This document shows, piece by piece, positions 27,700 to 36,644 of a stretch of 64,000 nt of DNA. The notes beneath the pieces were generated by a model. The model was not told where the DNA came from, did not search any database, and was given only the letters and a program-made list of their open reading frames with translations. Location of the stretch: positions 1 through 64,000 of the forward strand of contig VGZH01000007.1 in assembly GCA_016872645.1 (NCBI GenBank), written 5' to 3'. Numbering within the stretch: the first letter of the stretch is position 1; the number at the start of each line of letters is the position of its first letter. This DNA is from Planctomycetota bacterium. GTDB taxonomy: Bacteria; Planctomycetota; Planctomycetia; Planctomycetales; Planctomycetaceae. Position numbers and translations under genes: made by a program.

Positions 27700-29505
27700 A
27701 TGGACACTCGCCTCATCCGTAACTTCTCGATCATCGCTCACATCGACCACGGCAAGAGCACGCTCGCAGATCAGCTCTTGTTGAAGACCGGGGCTATCAC
27801 GCAGCGCGAATTTCGCGAGCAAATCCTCGACGACCTGGACGTCGAGCGGGAACGGGGCATCACGGTCAAAGCGCGGACAGTCGCCATTCACTACACCTAC
27901 AAGGGGGAGACCTACGAGCTGAACCTGATCGACACGCCGGGCCACGTCGACTTCCATTATGAAGTCTCGCGGAGCCTCGCAGCTTGCGAGGGTGCGCTGC
28001 TGGTCGTCGATGCGTTTCAGGGAGTGCAGGCTCAGACGGTCGCAAATGCCTACGCGGCGATCAACGTGAACCTGGAAATCATCCCAGTCATCAACAAGAT
28101 CGACCTGCCAATCACTCGCGTTCCCGAAATTCTGGAAGAGATCGAGACGGTCGTCGGCCTCGATACGACCGGTGCTCTGCAAGTCTCCGCTCGGCAAGGA
28201 GTCGGCATTGAGGAAACGCTGAACGCAATCATCGAGCGTGTTCCGCCACCGAAAGGAAAGGTGGAGGATCCGCTGCGAGCGCTCGTCTTCGACAGCAAGT
28301 TCGACACTTATCGCGGCGTCATCACCTACATCCGCGTGATGGACGGTTCGATTCGCAAAGGACAAAAGGCCCTGTTCATGAAAGGGCAGTCCGCTCATGA
28401 AGTCCTGGAGATCGGCCAGTTCTGCCCGGACATGAAGCCGTGCGAGATGCTCGGCCCCGGCCAGGTCGGTTACATCATCACGGGGATCAAAGACCTCAGT
28501 CGAGTTCACATCGGCGACACGATCGCCGACCCGCTCAATCCGCCCACCGCTCCGCTGGAAGGCTACAAGAAGCCGCAGCAAATGGTCTTCTGCGGCATGT
28601 ACCCGATTGAGTCCACCGACTTCGAAAAGCTCCGCGACCAACTCACGAAGTTGAGCCTCAACGACGCCAGCTTCTCATTTCAGGCAGAGACCTCCGACGC
28701 ACTCGGCTTCGGTTTCCGCTGCGGATTCCTCGGCCTGCTACACATGGAGATCATTCAGCAGCGACTTGAAAAGGAATCGGGCGTTGATCTGATTCAAACC
28801 GCGCCGAACGTGACCTACGAACTAGTCACGCGCGACGGACAAGTCATGGTGATCGACAACCCGCAAGACGTTCCCGACGGCGGCAACATCCAGGAGTGGC
28901 GTGAACCGATCGCGAAAGTCAACTTCATTGTGCCGTCCGAGTACATCGGCCCGATCATGCAGCTCTGCGCCGATCGTCGTGGGACCTTCAAGAGCACTGA
29001 ATTCCTCGGCCCGAAGCGTGCCCAGATTGTCTGGGAATTGCCGCTGGGGGAAATTATTTTCGACCTGCATGACAAGCTGAAGAGCTGCACGCGCGGCTAC
29101 GGCACGATGGACTATGCGGTCATCGGCTTCCGCGAGGCCGACCTCGTCAAAATGGACATCCTTGTGAAGGGAAACCGCGTCGATGCGCTCTCGACGATCG
29201 TACATCGCTCAAACGCCGAACGCCGTGGCCGAGCGGTCGTGAAGAAACTCAAGACTGAAATTCACAAGCATCAATTCGAGGTCGCTCTGCAAGCGGCCAT
29301 CGGCGGCAAGATCATTGCTCGCGAAACGATCTCGGCCTACAAGAAAGATGTCACCGCCAAGTGCTACGGCGGCGACATCAGCCGCAAACGCAAGTTGTGG
29401 GACAAGCAAAAAGAGGGCAAGAAGCGCCTCAAACAATTCGGCGAAGTCGAAGTCCCACAGAAGGCATTCCTCGCCGTGCTCAATACCGGCGACGACGAGC
29501 GGTAA
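27700..29505 (+). CDS. lepA: Elongation factor 4 (LepA)
   Basis: 601-residue translational GTPase, the standard length. ATG 27700 (MDTRLIRNFSIIAHIDHGKS) follows AAAGG; the extended ORF start at 27568 lies in repeat sequence. G1 is AHIDHGKS, G2 lies in ERERGITVKA, G3 is DTPGHVDFHYEVSRSL, and G4 is NKID. The LepA-specific C-terminal domain includes KLKTEIHKHQFEVALQAAIGGKI and ends in KRLKQFGEVEVPQKAFLAVL. It acts on elongating ribosomes. It stands alone here rather than with lepB. Confidence 0.97.
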   Translation: MDTRLIRNFSIIAHIDHGKSTLADQLLLKTGAITQREFREQILDDLDVERERGITVKARTVAIHYTYKGETYELNLIDTPGHVDFHYEVSRSLAACEGALLVVDAFQGVQAQTVANAYAAINVNLEIIPVINKIDLPITRVPEILEEIETVVGLDTTGALQVSARQGVGIEETLNAIIERVPPPKGKVEDPLRALVFDSKFDTYRGVITYIRVMDGSIRKGQKALFMKGQSAHEVLEIGQFCPDMKPCEMLGPGQVGYIITGIKDLSRVHIGDTIADPLNPPTAPLEGYKKPQQMVFCGMYPIESTDFEKLRDQLTKLSLNDASFSFQAETSDALGFGFRCGFLGLLHMEIIQQRLEKESGVDLIQTAPNVTYELVTRDGQVMVIDNPQDVPDGGNIQEWREPIAKVNFIVPSEYIGPIMQLCADRRGTFKSTEFLGPKRAQIVWELPLGEIIFDLHDKLKSCTRGYGTMDYAVIGFREADLVKMDILVKGNRVDALSTIVHRSNAERRGRAVVKKLKTEIHKHQFEVALQAAIGGKIIARETISAYKKDVTAKCYGGDISRKRKLWDKQKEGKKRLKQFGEVEVPQKAFLAVLNTGDDER

Positions 29506-29514
29506 GTGACGCCC

Positions 29515-29572
29515 AGCACGACGAGCAAGCGAGTGATCACACCGGGGCAATCACTCGCTTGCGTGTCGTGCT
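29515..29572. terminator. Hairpin after lepA
   Basis: Inverted repeat with 23-base arms, AGCACGACGAGCAAGCGAGTGAT and its complement with two mismatches, and a loop of about 12 bases, followed by AGTTTTG. It begins about 10 bases after the lepA stop. It could be a rho-independent terminator, or another dispersed palindrome doing that job. Confidence 0.6.
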
Positions 29573-29630
29573 AGTTTTGTCGCCACTTGCTAAAAACGTC
29601 TCACTTCAGCGGACGAAGAAGACTCATTTT

Positions 29631-31082
29631 ATGCGTCACATTCGAATCGTTCTGTGGTTCTCCGTGTTTTTGTCGGCTGCGGCCCGCGTGAATGCCGCCG
29701 ACGAATGGATCGACCTTTTACCTGCGACCGAGCCATCCAAGCACCGGGTCCAGGGGATGTGGACCAAGTCGAGCGACGGACTTGTCACGGACGCCGCAAC
29801 CGGGTCGCGCATCCTGCTGCCCATTAAGCCGGTGGGAGAGTACGACTTCAGAGTCACCTTCACGCGACGCACTGGTCGGCATTCGATCGGGTTGTTCTTC
29901 GTCGCAGGTGGCAAGCAGGCGGCTTACGAAGTCGATGCCTGGGGTCAGCACTTGGCGGGCATTCAAGACATCAAAGGGCAGCCGATCACCTCAAACCCGA
30001 CGCGTGTCACCGATCAAGCATTGGAGAACGGTCGCAAATACACGGCCGAAGTTCGTGTCCGCCGTGATAAAGTTGAGGGCTTTCTGGATGACAAACTGCT
30101 GACAACTCATCGCACAGACGGCTCTGATTTGAGCCTGTCAAATCTCTGGCGAATGCCCGACCAACAGTCGCTCGGCCTGGGAGCTTGGGAATCCGAGACA
30201 ATCTTTCACAGCGTCGCCGTCCGACGGGTCAGCGGCGAGGTGGCCTTGGCAACGACATCGACAACGCCGACTCCTCGTCCGTTGCCAGTTCCTGGAGCCA
30301 AATCCTCGACGACGAAAAGTACAAGCAAATCCGATAACTCGTCAGCCAAAGCGGCCACGAAGTCGGCAACTTCAGCGGGACGTGCGCCACGCGTGCTGTT
30401 GGTGATTGCCAACCAGCACTTCTTTTACCGCGAGTACTCCGAACCGAAACAAGAACTGGAGAGGGCAGGCATCGCCGTCGAAGTTGCCGCAGGGCGGAAG
30501 TCTCCGTGTCGTCCGCATCAAGGGACTGGCGAAGGAGCCGACGGTGGGGTGGTGAACCCGGACTTGGCGATCGCCGATGCGGATGCGTCGCGATACGACG
30601 CGATCCTGTTCTCCGGCGGTTGGGGTTCCTCGATGTACCAATTCGCGTTTCAGGGGAGTTACCAGAACACCGCCTACAACGGCGAGCGCAGTGTGAAGGA
30701 GGCAGTCAACAAACTTATCAACAGCTTTATTCAACAGGACAAGTACGTCTGCGCGTTGTGCCACGGCACAACCGTGCTGGCTTGGGCCCGAGTCAACGGC
30801 CGCAGTCCACTCGCCGGAAAGCAGGCGACGGGACCGACCATCGTCGGACCGGCTGGCAACTATCCCGGTCACCGCGGTTCATCGCCGCCAAACTCTCGCT
30901 GGCACGCGGAGACCAATGGTGCGCGCATGGTTGCACCGAATTCCGTCGGTGATCAAAGCACTCTGGCGGACGATGTCGTCATCGACGGGAAGATCATGAC
31001 AGGCCAGGACGACCCCACCGCTCGGGAAATGGGCCGGCAACTCGCGCGGGCCTTGCTGTCGGCACGACAGACCACGAAGTAA
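29631..31082 (+). CDS. Exported DJ-1/PfpI-domain fusion protein
   Basis: 483-residue exported protein from ATG 29631. The signal peptide ends near RVNAADEW. Residues 25-195 form a beta-rich domain like the concanavalin-type DUF1080 (3-keto-disaccharide hydrolase) family (EYDFRVTFTRRTGRHSIGLF, AYEVDAWGQ). A Thr/Ser/Lys-rich linker (about 200-245) leads to a class-I glutamine-amidotransferase-like DJ-1/PfpI domain with the nucleophile elbow ALCHGTT (Cys377-His378). The domain pair suggests a sugar- or glycan-binding module tethered to a DJ-1 enzyme or sensor; the reaction is unknown. It converges with the membrane-protein gene at 31103. Confidence 0.8.
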   Translation: MRHIRIVLWFSVFLSAAARVNAADEWIDLLPATEPSKHRVQGMWTKSSDGLVTDAATGSRILLPIKPVGEYDFRVTFTRRTGRHSIGLFFVAGGKQAAYEVDAWGQHLAGIQDIKGQPITSNPTRVTDQALENGRKYTAEVRVRRDKVEGFLDDKLLTTHRTDGSDLSLSNLWRMPDQQSLGLGAWESETIFHSVAVRRVSGEVALATTSTTPTPRPLPVPGAKSSTTKSTSKSDNSSAKAATKSATSAGRAPRVLLVIANQHFFYREYSEPKQELERAGIAVEVAAGRKSPCRPHQGTGEGADGGVVNPDLAIADADASRYDAILFSGGWGSSMYQFAFQGSYQNTAYNGERSVKEAVNKLINSFIQQDKYVCALCHGTTVLAWARVNGRSPLAGKQATGPTIVGPAGNYPGHRGSSPPNSRWHAETNGARMVAPNSVGDQSTLADDVVIDGKIMTGQDDPTAREMGRQLARALLSARQTTK

Positions 31083-31102
31083 TGCCGCACGCGTCGCACA
31101 AT

Positions 31103-31711
31103 TCATCGCGAGCCAAAGTAAAACAGCGTCAGCCCCAGCGCGATGCGATCGACCAGCGGCGGGAATGACATTCCGATGTCAAAGACGGTCGGAACCGCGG
31201 CCAGCACGAGCGCACCAAGAACGATCAGCGCTTTGATGTCCCCCCAGACTCCTGTCATCGGTTGCGAACGCCGCCTTGCGAAGCAGTCGGAGATGCTGCG
31301 AACGATCGCGCCCAGCAGGTACGCAAACACCATGCTCAGCAATGCGACTGCTTCGGGAGTGACCAGTCGCGGCTCGCGGTAAAGATAGATTCCCAATCCG
31401 AAGAACGTTCCGATGATGATCGTGCGAATGGAGTTCTTCGGCAGGTACAGCGGATTTCTTTCCTGCGCCAGCACGCCTTCCTGCTCAAGCCGTTGCCTGA
31501 CCGCCGGCGTCAACGACACGAACCTCCGCGACGTGAAGTAATGCGCCAGCGCGATCAGCAACGTCTCGATCCACAACGGATCGGGGCTTCTGCGAAGCAC
31601 TGTTCGCGTGACAACCACCGCCAGAACGATCAGCGTCAACAACGCTCGCACGCTGCCGGTCGGCAGCCCCAGCGGCGGCCAGGTCTTCGGAGAGTGTTCG
31701 AATTCGTTCAT
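31103..31711 (-). CDS. Multi-pass membrane protein of unknown function
   Basis: About 202 residues from ATG 31711 (MNEFEHSPKTWPPLGLPTGS); the extension to 31747 runs into a repeat. Hydrophobic helices are visible near residues 23-40, 43-60, 98-116, 121-140 and 160-180, separated by short basic loops (RRRSQP). The proline-rich start with LGLPTGSVRALL may be a motif. No family is recognised. It is convergent with the DJ-1 fusion gene. Confidence 0.65.
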   Translation of the reverse strand: MNEFEHSPKTWPPLGLPTGSVRALLTLIVLAVVVTRTVLRRSPDPLWIETLLIALAHYFTSRRFVSLTPAVRQRLEQEGVLAQERNPLYLPKNSIRTIIIGTFFGLGIYLYREPRLVTPEAVALLSMVFAYLLGAIVRSISDCFARRRSQPMTGVWGDIKALIVLGALVLAAVPTVFDIGMSFPPLVDRIALGLTLFYFGSR

Positions 31712-31734
31712 CGCGGCCTCCGTCGAGACGGTTC

Positions 31735-31787
31735 GTAGGTCGGACACTCTTGCCTGATCCGGATGGGCAAGAGTGCCCCTCCGACAA
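31735..31787. repeat. GTAG-headed inverted repeat
   Basis: GTAGGTCGGACACTCTTGCC at about 31734 pairs with GGGCAAGAGTGCCCCTCCGA near 31770-31786. The core is GGACACTCTTGCC/GGCAAGAGTG-CC. It fills the space between the membrane protein start and the DUF1015 stop. Confidence 0.65.
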
Positions 31788-31792
31788 GTCAG

Positions 31793-33100
31793 CTACTCCA
31801 GCGCGTTGAATACCAGCCCGGTCAGCAACTTTGGATAGAAGAAGGTGCTCTTGGGGGGCATCTTTTCGAGCTTGCTGGCGATTTGCTGGACGTGACCGAT
31901 CTCGGCCGGCGGGACCAGCACCGCGAGCTGGCAACTCTTCGCGTGTTGGGCCTCGATAACTTCATCGAGGATATGCGGAAATTTGAACGTCGGGTTCGCG
32001 TCGGGATACGCCCGCTTCAGGCAATGCTCGACGACCAGCTTGTGCAGCAAGGCGACGCCAAGTCCTCGCCAAGCATCGGTCTGATCGGGAGCAAGTGTCT
32101 TCATCGGCGTTGCATCGATGACTCGGCCGAACAACCAGCGATTGTCTTTGATCGTGCCGAAGCCGAAGACGTCTTGGCCTCCATCGGCTGTGACCATGTC
32201 CCAGGCGGCCTTTGCACCGTCGGCTCCGGTCCCGCACTCGTCAAATTCAAAGTTAGCGGATAGAGCGGATTTCAATTCATCGGCCGTGAGCTCCGGCAGC
32301 CCGGAGAACAGCCGGTGAGTCGGCAGAATCGCGAGGCCGGGATCGTCCATGCCGACCAGCATCATCAGCACGAAATTAGCCGAATGATTCTCGTCGATCG
32401 ATTGCCCTTGCTCGATTAGCCAGCGGCGGTAGTTGCACGAGGTCTCGTAGCGATGATGTCCGTCGGCAATGAAGATCGGCTGAGACTTGAGCGAGTCGCG
32501 AACCTGATCGATCACGGTTCGATCGCTCACCGGCCAGAAGCGGTGCTTCACGCCGAGATGATCCGTCGCTTCCAGTGGAGTCAGGCCGATGATCGCCTTT
32601 TCCAAAATCGTCTGAGCTTTCGTCTCCGGGTCCGGATACAGACCGAAGACCGGAGACAGATTCAACTTCGTCGCCTTGGTCAGCAGCAGTCGATCTGCCT
32701 TGGGGCCAGAGAGTGTTTGCTCGTGCGGATAAACGCAGCCTTTGCCGAACTCTTCGAGGCGGCAGCGGCCGATGAATCCTTTGCGGCAATAGGTGCGGCC
32801 TTCCCAGTCGAACTCCTGGTGATAGACGTAGAGCGTGTCTTCTTTCTCTCGGAGCCAAACACCTTCGGCCTGCCACTGCTTCACGAAGCCAGCGGCTCGC
32901 GAGTATTTGTCGTCGGGTGACCTGTCGCCCGGCTCTTCGCGATTGAAGTCCACGCGAATGACATTGCACGGATGCTGCTTGTAGAGCCGTGAGCGAAACG
33001 CCTCGTCGATCACGTCGTACGGCGGCGTCACTACGTCCGAGAGATCCCCCACCTGAGCCAAGTCGTACCGCCACGCGCGAAACGGAAGAATGTCAGCCAC
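31793..33100 (-). CDS. DUF1015 family protein (SerK-like)
   Basis: 435-residue DUF1015 protein. The start is a GTG at 33100 (VADILPFRAWRYD) with AGGAGG about seven bases upstream, much better than the ATG at 33169. Conserved family motifs: VVTPPYDVID, HPCNVIRVD, VYHQEF, GFIGRCRLEEFGKG, VYPHEQTLSGPKADR and FIADGHHRYET. Some archaeal relatives are free-serine kinases, and the family in bacteria is otherwise uncharacterised; kinase activity here is only possible. It is cytoplasmic. trpF follows upstream on the same strand, about 100 bases away across a repeat-like tract. Confidence 0.88.
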   Translation of the reverse strand: MADILPFRAWRYDLAQVGDLSDVVTPPYDVIDEAFRSRLYKQHPCNVIRVDFNREEPGDRSPDDKYSRAAGFVKQWQAEGVWLREKEDTLYVYHQEFDWEGRTYCRKGFIGRCRLEEFGKGCVYPHEQTLSGPKADRLLLTKATKLNLSPVFGLYPDPETKAQTILEKAIIGLTPLEATDHLGVKHRFWPVSDRTVIDQVRDSLKSQPIFIADGHHRYETSCNYRRWLIEQGQSIDENHSANFVLMMLVGMDDPGLAILPTHRLFSGLPELTADELKSALSANFEFDECGTGADGAKAAWDMVTADGGQDVFGFGTIKDNRWLFGRVIDATPMKTLAPDQTDAWRGLGVALLHKLVVEHCLKRAYPDANPTFKFPHILDEVIEAQHAKSCQLAVLVPPAEIGHVQQIASKLEKMPPKSTFFYPKLLTGLVFNALE

Positions 33101-33161
33101 CAGAAACCCTCCTGAAATCCACAGCCTCAGTGCCCTCCAGGCATCGGTGGTGAAAACAGAA

Positions 33162-33192
33162 ATCACCACAGAGACACAGAGAGCACAGAGGA
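33162..33192. repeat. Dispersed-repeat-like tract
   Basis: Tract CACCACAGAGACACAGAGAG followed by CACAGAGGA, a tandem-like CACAGAGA unit between the DUF1015 and trpF genes. It resembles repeat tracts elsewhere in the window that are built from short purine-rich units. No inverted arm was found. Confidence 0.35.
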
Positions 33193-33200
33193 AAACCGAT

Positions 33201-33896
33201 TTATGAAAGCTGGGCGAATGCCCGCTGGGCCTCGGCCATGAAGCGGGCGAGGAGTTTAGTCTCCTTCACTCCGGGAGACGACTCCACGCCGCCGGCACTG
33301 TCGACACCCATCGGCCGCACGGACTTGATCGCAGCGGCGACGTTGTCGGGAGTCAATCCACCCGCCAGGATCAACGGCGGCCAATTCGTTCCGGCATAAT
33401 CGCGAGCAATCAATTCCCATGGTGCGACCTTCCCTGTGCCGCCGAACGAACCATCGACACGAGCATCCAAGAGGCATCCGTCGAGTCGAGTGTTGAGCCG
33501 ATCGCACTCGACCAGGAACTCTGCGACCGCGCACAAACTCTCGCCAATACGAAACGCTTTGAGGATCCCCCAGTCGGGATGCCGCTGCTGCAACTCCGCG
33601 ACAAATTCCGGTGTCTCGTCGCCGTGAAGTTGAATTGCCGCCAGTCCGGTTTGCCGGGCGATCGACTCGATTTCGTCCCGCGAGTGATTCACGAAGAGTC
33701 CGACTGGCCGAGTTGACGTCGCCGAGAGTGCCAACACGATCCGCGCCGCATCTGCCGGCGCGATGCACCTCGGCGACTTTGTGAAGAAGTTCAGCCCAAC
33801 CGCAGACGCTCCAGCCTTCGCAGCCAGCTCGGCAGTGGCAACATCGCGAACGCCGCAGACTTTGATCCAACCAGACGTGACAAATGATCGAGGCAT
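33201..33896 (-). CDS. trpF: Phosphoribosylanthranilate isomerase
   Basis: 231-residue TIM-barrel enzyme of tryptophan synthesis. It isomerises phosphoribosylanthranilate to CdRP. WIKVCGVRDVATAELA carries the catalytic Cys; the barrel motifs VGLFVN, IQLHGDE, LLDARVDGSFGGTGK and LILAGGLTPDNV are in order. The catalytic Asp is in MGVDSAGGVE, slightly different from the usual VDxSSGVE. It is isolated from other trp genes, as is common in dispersed planctomycete genomes. Confidence 0.93.
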   Translation of the reverse strand: MPRSFVTSGWIKVCGVRDVATAELAAKAGASAVGLNFFTKSPRCIAPADAARIVLALSATSTRPVGLFVNHSRDEIESIARQTGLAAIQLHGDETPEFVAELQQRHPDWGILKAFRIGESLCAVAEFLVECDRLNTRLDGCLLDARVDGSFGGTGKVAPWELIARDYAGTNWPPLILAGGLTPDNVAAAIKSVRPMGVDSAGGVESSPGVKETKLLARFMAEAQRAFAQLS

Positions 33897-33914
33897 CGTG
33901 ATGGACTTGCCGCC

Positions 33915-34046
33915 AAAGTAGCCCTGTCACTCCGTGACACGAATGCCGAACGCTTCAACGATGTCGTTCGTGCCGTTCACTTTCAACAACCAATCCACCC
34001 CAGCTCCGCACCCGGCTATCCTGTCGCGGGGCGACAGGGCTACTTG
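33915..34046. repeat. Inverted GTAG palindrome pair
   Basis: Left copy AAAGTAGCCCTGTCAC-TCC-GTGACA (33916-33939). Right copy on the minus strand AGTAGCCCTGTCGC-CCC-GCGACAG (from 34044 down to 34021). The pair flanks about 80 bases between trpF and the YHS lipoprotein gene. The TAG of the right copy (34042-34040) is the lipoprotein stop codon. A further copy lies at 37837-37860. Confidence 0.85.
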
Positions 34047-35008
34047 GTTTGCATCGCCTCGAACTTGGCGATCCATTTCTCAGGGTCTTCCTCAAACGCC
34101 GCTTTGCAGCCGGAGCAGCAGACCCAGTACGACTTTCCCTTGTAGCTGACTTGTGTCGTCCCCAAGCCCTGTGAGATCACGCAGGTTCGATCTTTGTAGT
34201 CGCTGTCGTCGAGCGCAAACGACGTCCCCTCGCGCTGGCTGGCCATCGTGTCGAATCGCACAAACCGCGAGCCGCGGAATTGCGAGAGCTCGAACAGGTA
34301 GCGGTTGTTATCCTGCTGGTTCATCACGATCTGCCAGCGATCCTTCGCGTCACCGGTCTCGGTGAGCTGCAACTTGTAGGTTCGCTGCGGAGTCTGCTTT
34401 TTGTCCTCACCCGGCTTATCGGTCGGCTCGACGGTGAACACGCCTTGCAACAGACGCTGTTTGCCATCTTTGTCCGTCAGCGTCAGCTGAAATTTCTCGT
34501 CCTCGACAAGATACGTCAGCCGCGCCGTTTTGAAGTAAGTGCCTTCTTCTTTCGTGGCCATTGCCAGCGCGGGTTGCGTACGATCGGTCTTCCAATCCCA
34601 GACCCATTGCAGGTCCTCGTACGATTTCGTTTTGTCGATGATCGCGTGCCACGGGCCGAGCACCACCTGAATCGGCTTGAGCGCCTTCTTCACGTCGTCA
34701 AGCTGCTTCTCCGGCGGGACGTTTTTCTTTGTGGACTTCGTCGTACTGTCCGAGAGGTCTCCGCTGCCGCCACCGAGCTTCACCGGAGCGAACGATTCCG
34801 CCGCCGCGTCCTCTTTTGGTGCGGAGGCCTTCGATTTGTCTGTCGATTCTTCGGTCGTGCTGGTCACCGCGGCGGGCTTCTTCGAGCCGCTCTTCGCAGG
34901 CTTGCTGGGGTCCGGTTCATTCGCACCGCCGCAGCCGAGAATCCAAAAACTGACAACCAGCGAACCAAACCACGTACCGCAACGACGTGTAAAAGCAGTC
35001 ATGACCAT
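34040..35008 (-). CDS. Lipoprotein with C-terminal YHS/TRASH-like domain
   Basis: About 322 residues from ATG 35008 (or 35002). The lipobox WILGCGG is followed by a long Lys/Ser/Thr/Glu-rich linker. The middle (about 110-260) is a beta-rich domain of unknown type (VLGPWHAIIDKTKSYEDLQW). The last 45 residues resemble a YHS/TRASH metal-binding domain: Cys in DRTCVISQG, then YKGKSYWVCCSGCKAAFEED. Such domains bind transition metals in metal sensors and transporters, so an envelope metal-related role is possible. The gene follows the M81 gene on the same strand. The stop codon is supplied by a GTAG palindrome. Confidence 0.75.
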   Translation of the reverse strand: MVMTAFTRRCGTWFGSLVVSFWILGCGGANEPDPSKPAKSGSKKPAAVTSTTEESTDKSKASAPKEDAAAESFAPVKLGGGSGDLSDSTTKSTKKNVPPEKQLDDVKKALKPIQVVLGPWHAIIDKTKSYEDLQWVWDWKTDRTQPALAMATKEEGTYFKTARLTYLVEDEKFQLTLTDKDGKQRLLQGVFTVEPTDKPGEDKKQTPQRTYKLQLTETGDAKDRWQIVMNQQDNNRYLFELSQFRGSRFVRFDTMASQREGTSFALDDSDYKDRTCVISQGLGTTQVSYKGKSYWVCCSGCKAAFEEDPEKWIAKFEAMQTK

Positions 35009-35043
35009 TCTCTTCAAGTTTCGGATTTCGAGTTTCGGACGTC

Positions 35044-36567
35044 TCAATTCACCCAGCCACTCTCGCACCAGTTCGCCTCATTCGGTGTCGCCAGCGAATT
35101 CAGCGGCCAGAGCGGCCGGTTGATCTTGTCGAATCGCATCTCATCCCAGTGTGGCGAGGCACAACCAGGACAGTCGGCAAGCAGCGATCCGGCAACGAAC
35201 GGATCATAGTCAGCTCGGAACCCGGAGGGCGACTTCGCGACAACAATTCCGCACCGCCGAGGATCGAGACCAACCGACTCGTACAGCCGGGGCGAACTGC
35301 CGGGACCGCCCCGTTCGACCAGCAGGATCTGGACGTCACCCGCTCGCACGATCGCGCCGCGGCCCATGTTCACTGGCAGGTTCTTGCTAATGTGGCCGGT
35401 CAGCGTCCACTCGACGTTTTGCAGTTTTTCGACGACGCCGCGAACGCGGACGGGGGACGAATACGCTGCGGCCAGCCGGCCACCAATCTCGGAATCAAAT
35501 GTGCCACCGACACCAACTCGGTACGCCTCGGACACGGCGACGGGATCAACCATGAACGTCAGCGCGCCGTGCGGAATTTTGATCGCGGCGAGCAATTCGC
35601 GGAGCAGGCAGGTCGAGTCACCCGGCGCACCGCTGTTCGTCGCATCCGCTCCGTCACCGATGACGATCGGGTGCTTGCCGAGCGCAAGCGCTCGCTTCAC
35701 GACCTCGGCTGGCGGCAGGCGATCGACCGCTTCGAGTTCGTGCCGGATGCTCCAGCAGGTTGAGCAAAGTTGATCGACGGTCTGTTCCCAGCGCGACTCG
35801 CGGCGAGCGGTCGTCAGCATGACCGTCCAGCCGAGTTGCGGGGCGTCGAACCAGGGCATGACCATTGCCACGTTCGCGGCCAGCACATCGTCCTCGGTTT
35901 CGAGCTGTTTCAGCCGCTCGTAAATCGGAGCCGGTATGCCGGTGAACGTGTTGTGATTCTCGGCGGCCGTGAACATCGGCAGCTTGCGCCAGATTGTCTG
36001 CGGACGGACGCCGCGCTTCAGAATCTTCCACAAGCCCCGCACCGCTCGTTCGCCGGTCTGCCAGGAATCTAAGTGCGGCGCGGTGTGATAGCCGCACAGC
36101 AAGTTCGCATTCGTGAGCATCCGTCGCGTCAGATTCGCGTGCAGATCAAATGTCGCGACGATCGGCACGTCGGGACCGACTTTCGCGCGGACTCGTTCCA
36201 GCAATGCCCCGCTCAGATCCGGCTCGTTCTCAGCCGCCATCGCTCCGTGCAGGACGAGGCACACGGCATCAAGCGGCCCAGCGATGCGGAGCTGCTCGTC
36301 GAACGTCTCGAGTATTCGCTTTGCCGTCCCGGACTCAACCGCACCCCACGGCCAGCAAGTGAACCGAGCCAGCCCGACCAATTCGCGCGGCGGCTCTGGC
36401 CACTGACGGATACCCGCTAGGACGCCGCCAATCTCTCCAGTCTGCCCGTACTTCTCGAAGATCTCCGGCCCAACGGCAACGCCCCAGTTCTCGAAGTCCG
36501 ACCAGCGGGTCAGATTGCGATTGAACGTGTTCGATTCTTGCCACATCTGGCCAATGGCGATTCGCAT
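35044..36567 (-). CDS. M81/MlrC family protein
   Basis: 507-residue protein of the DUF1485/MlrC (M81) family, named after the microcystin-degradation metallopeptidase MlrC. ATG 36567 (MRIAIGQMWQESNTF) matches family N-termini and has GGAG upstream. Motifs: QESNTF, LVLHGAMA, FDLHANLT with probable metal ligands, CGYHTAPHLD, IGDGADATNSGAPGD, VGVGGTFD, and the C-terminal RADYDPF. Substrates in most bacteria are unknown. It lies between ferrochelatase and the YHS lipoprotein gene on the same strand. Confidence 0.88.
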   Translation of the reverse strand: MRIAIGQMWQESNTFNRNLTRWSDFENWGVAVGPEIFEKYGQTGEIGGVLAGIRQWPEPPRELVGLARFTCWPWGAVESGTAKRILETFDEQLRIAGPLDAVCLVLHGAMAAENEPDLSGALLERVRAKVGPDVPIVATFDLHANLTRRMLTNANLLCGYHTAPHLDSWQTGERAVRGLWKILKRGVRPQTIWRKLPMFTAAENHNTFTGIPAPIYERLKQLETEDDVLAANVAMVMPWFDAPQLGWTVMLTTARRESRWEQTVDQLCSTCWSIRHELEAVDRLPPAEVVKRALALGKHPIVIGDGADATNSGAPGDSTCLLRELLAAIKIPHGALTFMVDPVAVSEAYRVGVGGTFDSEIGGRLAAAYSSPVRVRGVVEKLQNVEWTLTGHISKNLPVNMGRGAIVRAGDVQILLVERGGPGSSPRLYESVGLDPRRCGIVVAKSPSGFRADYDPFVAGSLLADCPGCASPHWDEMRFDKINRPLWPLNSLATPNEANWCESGWVN

Positions 36568-36644
36568 GAAAGGCTCCAAACAAAAACCTGGCATGCGAGT
36601 CGATCGGCGTCAGCCCTCAGACAAACGCAGATTCGTTTGGGAAC

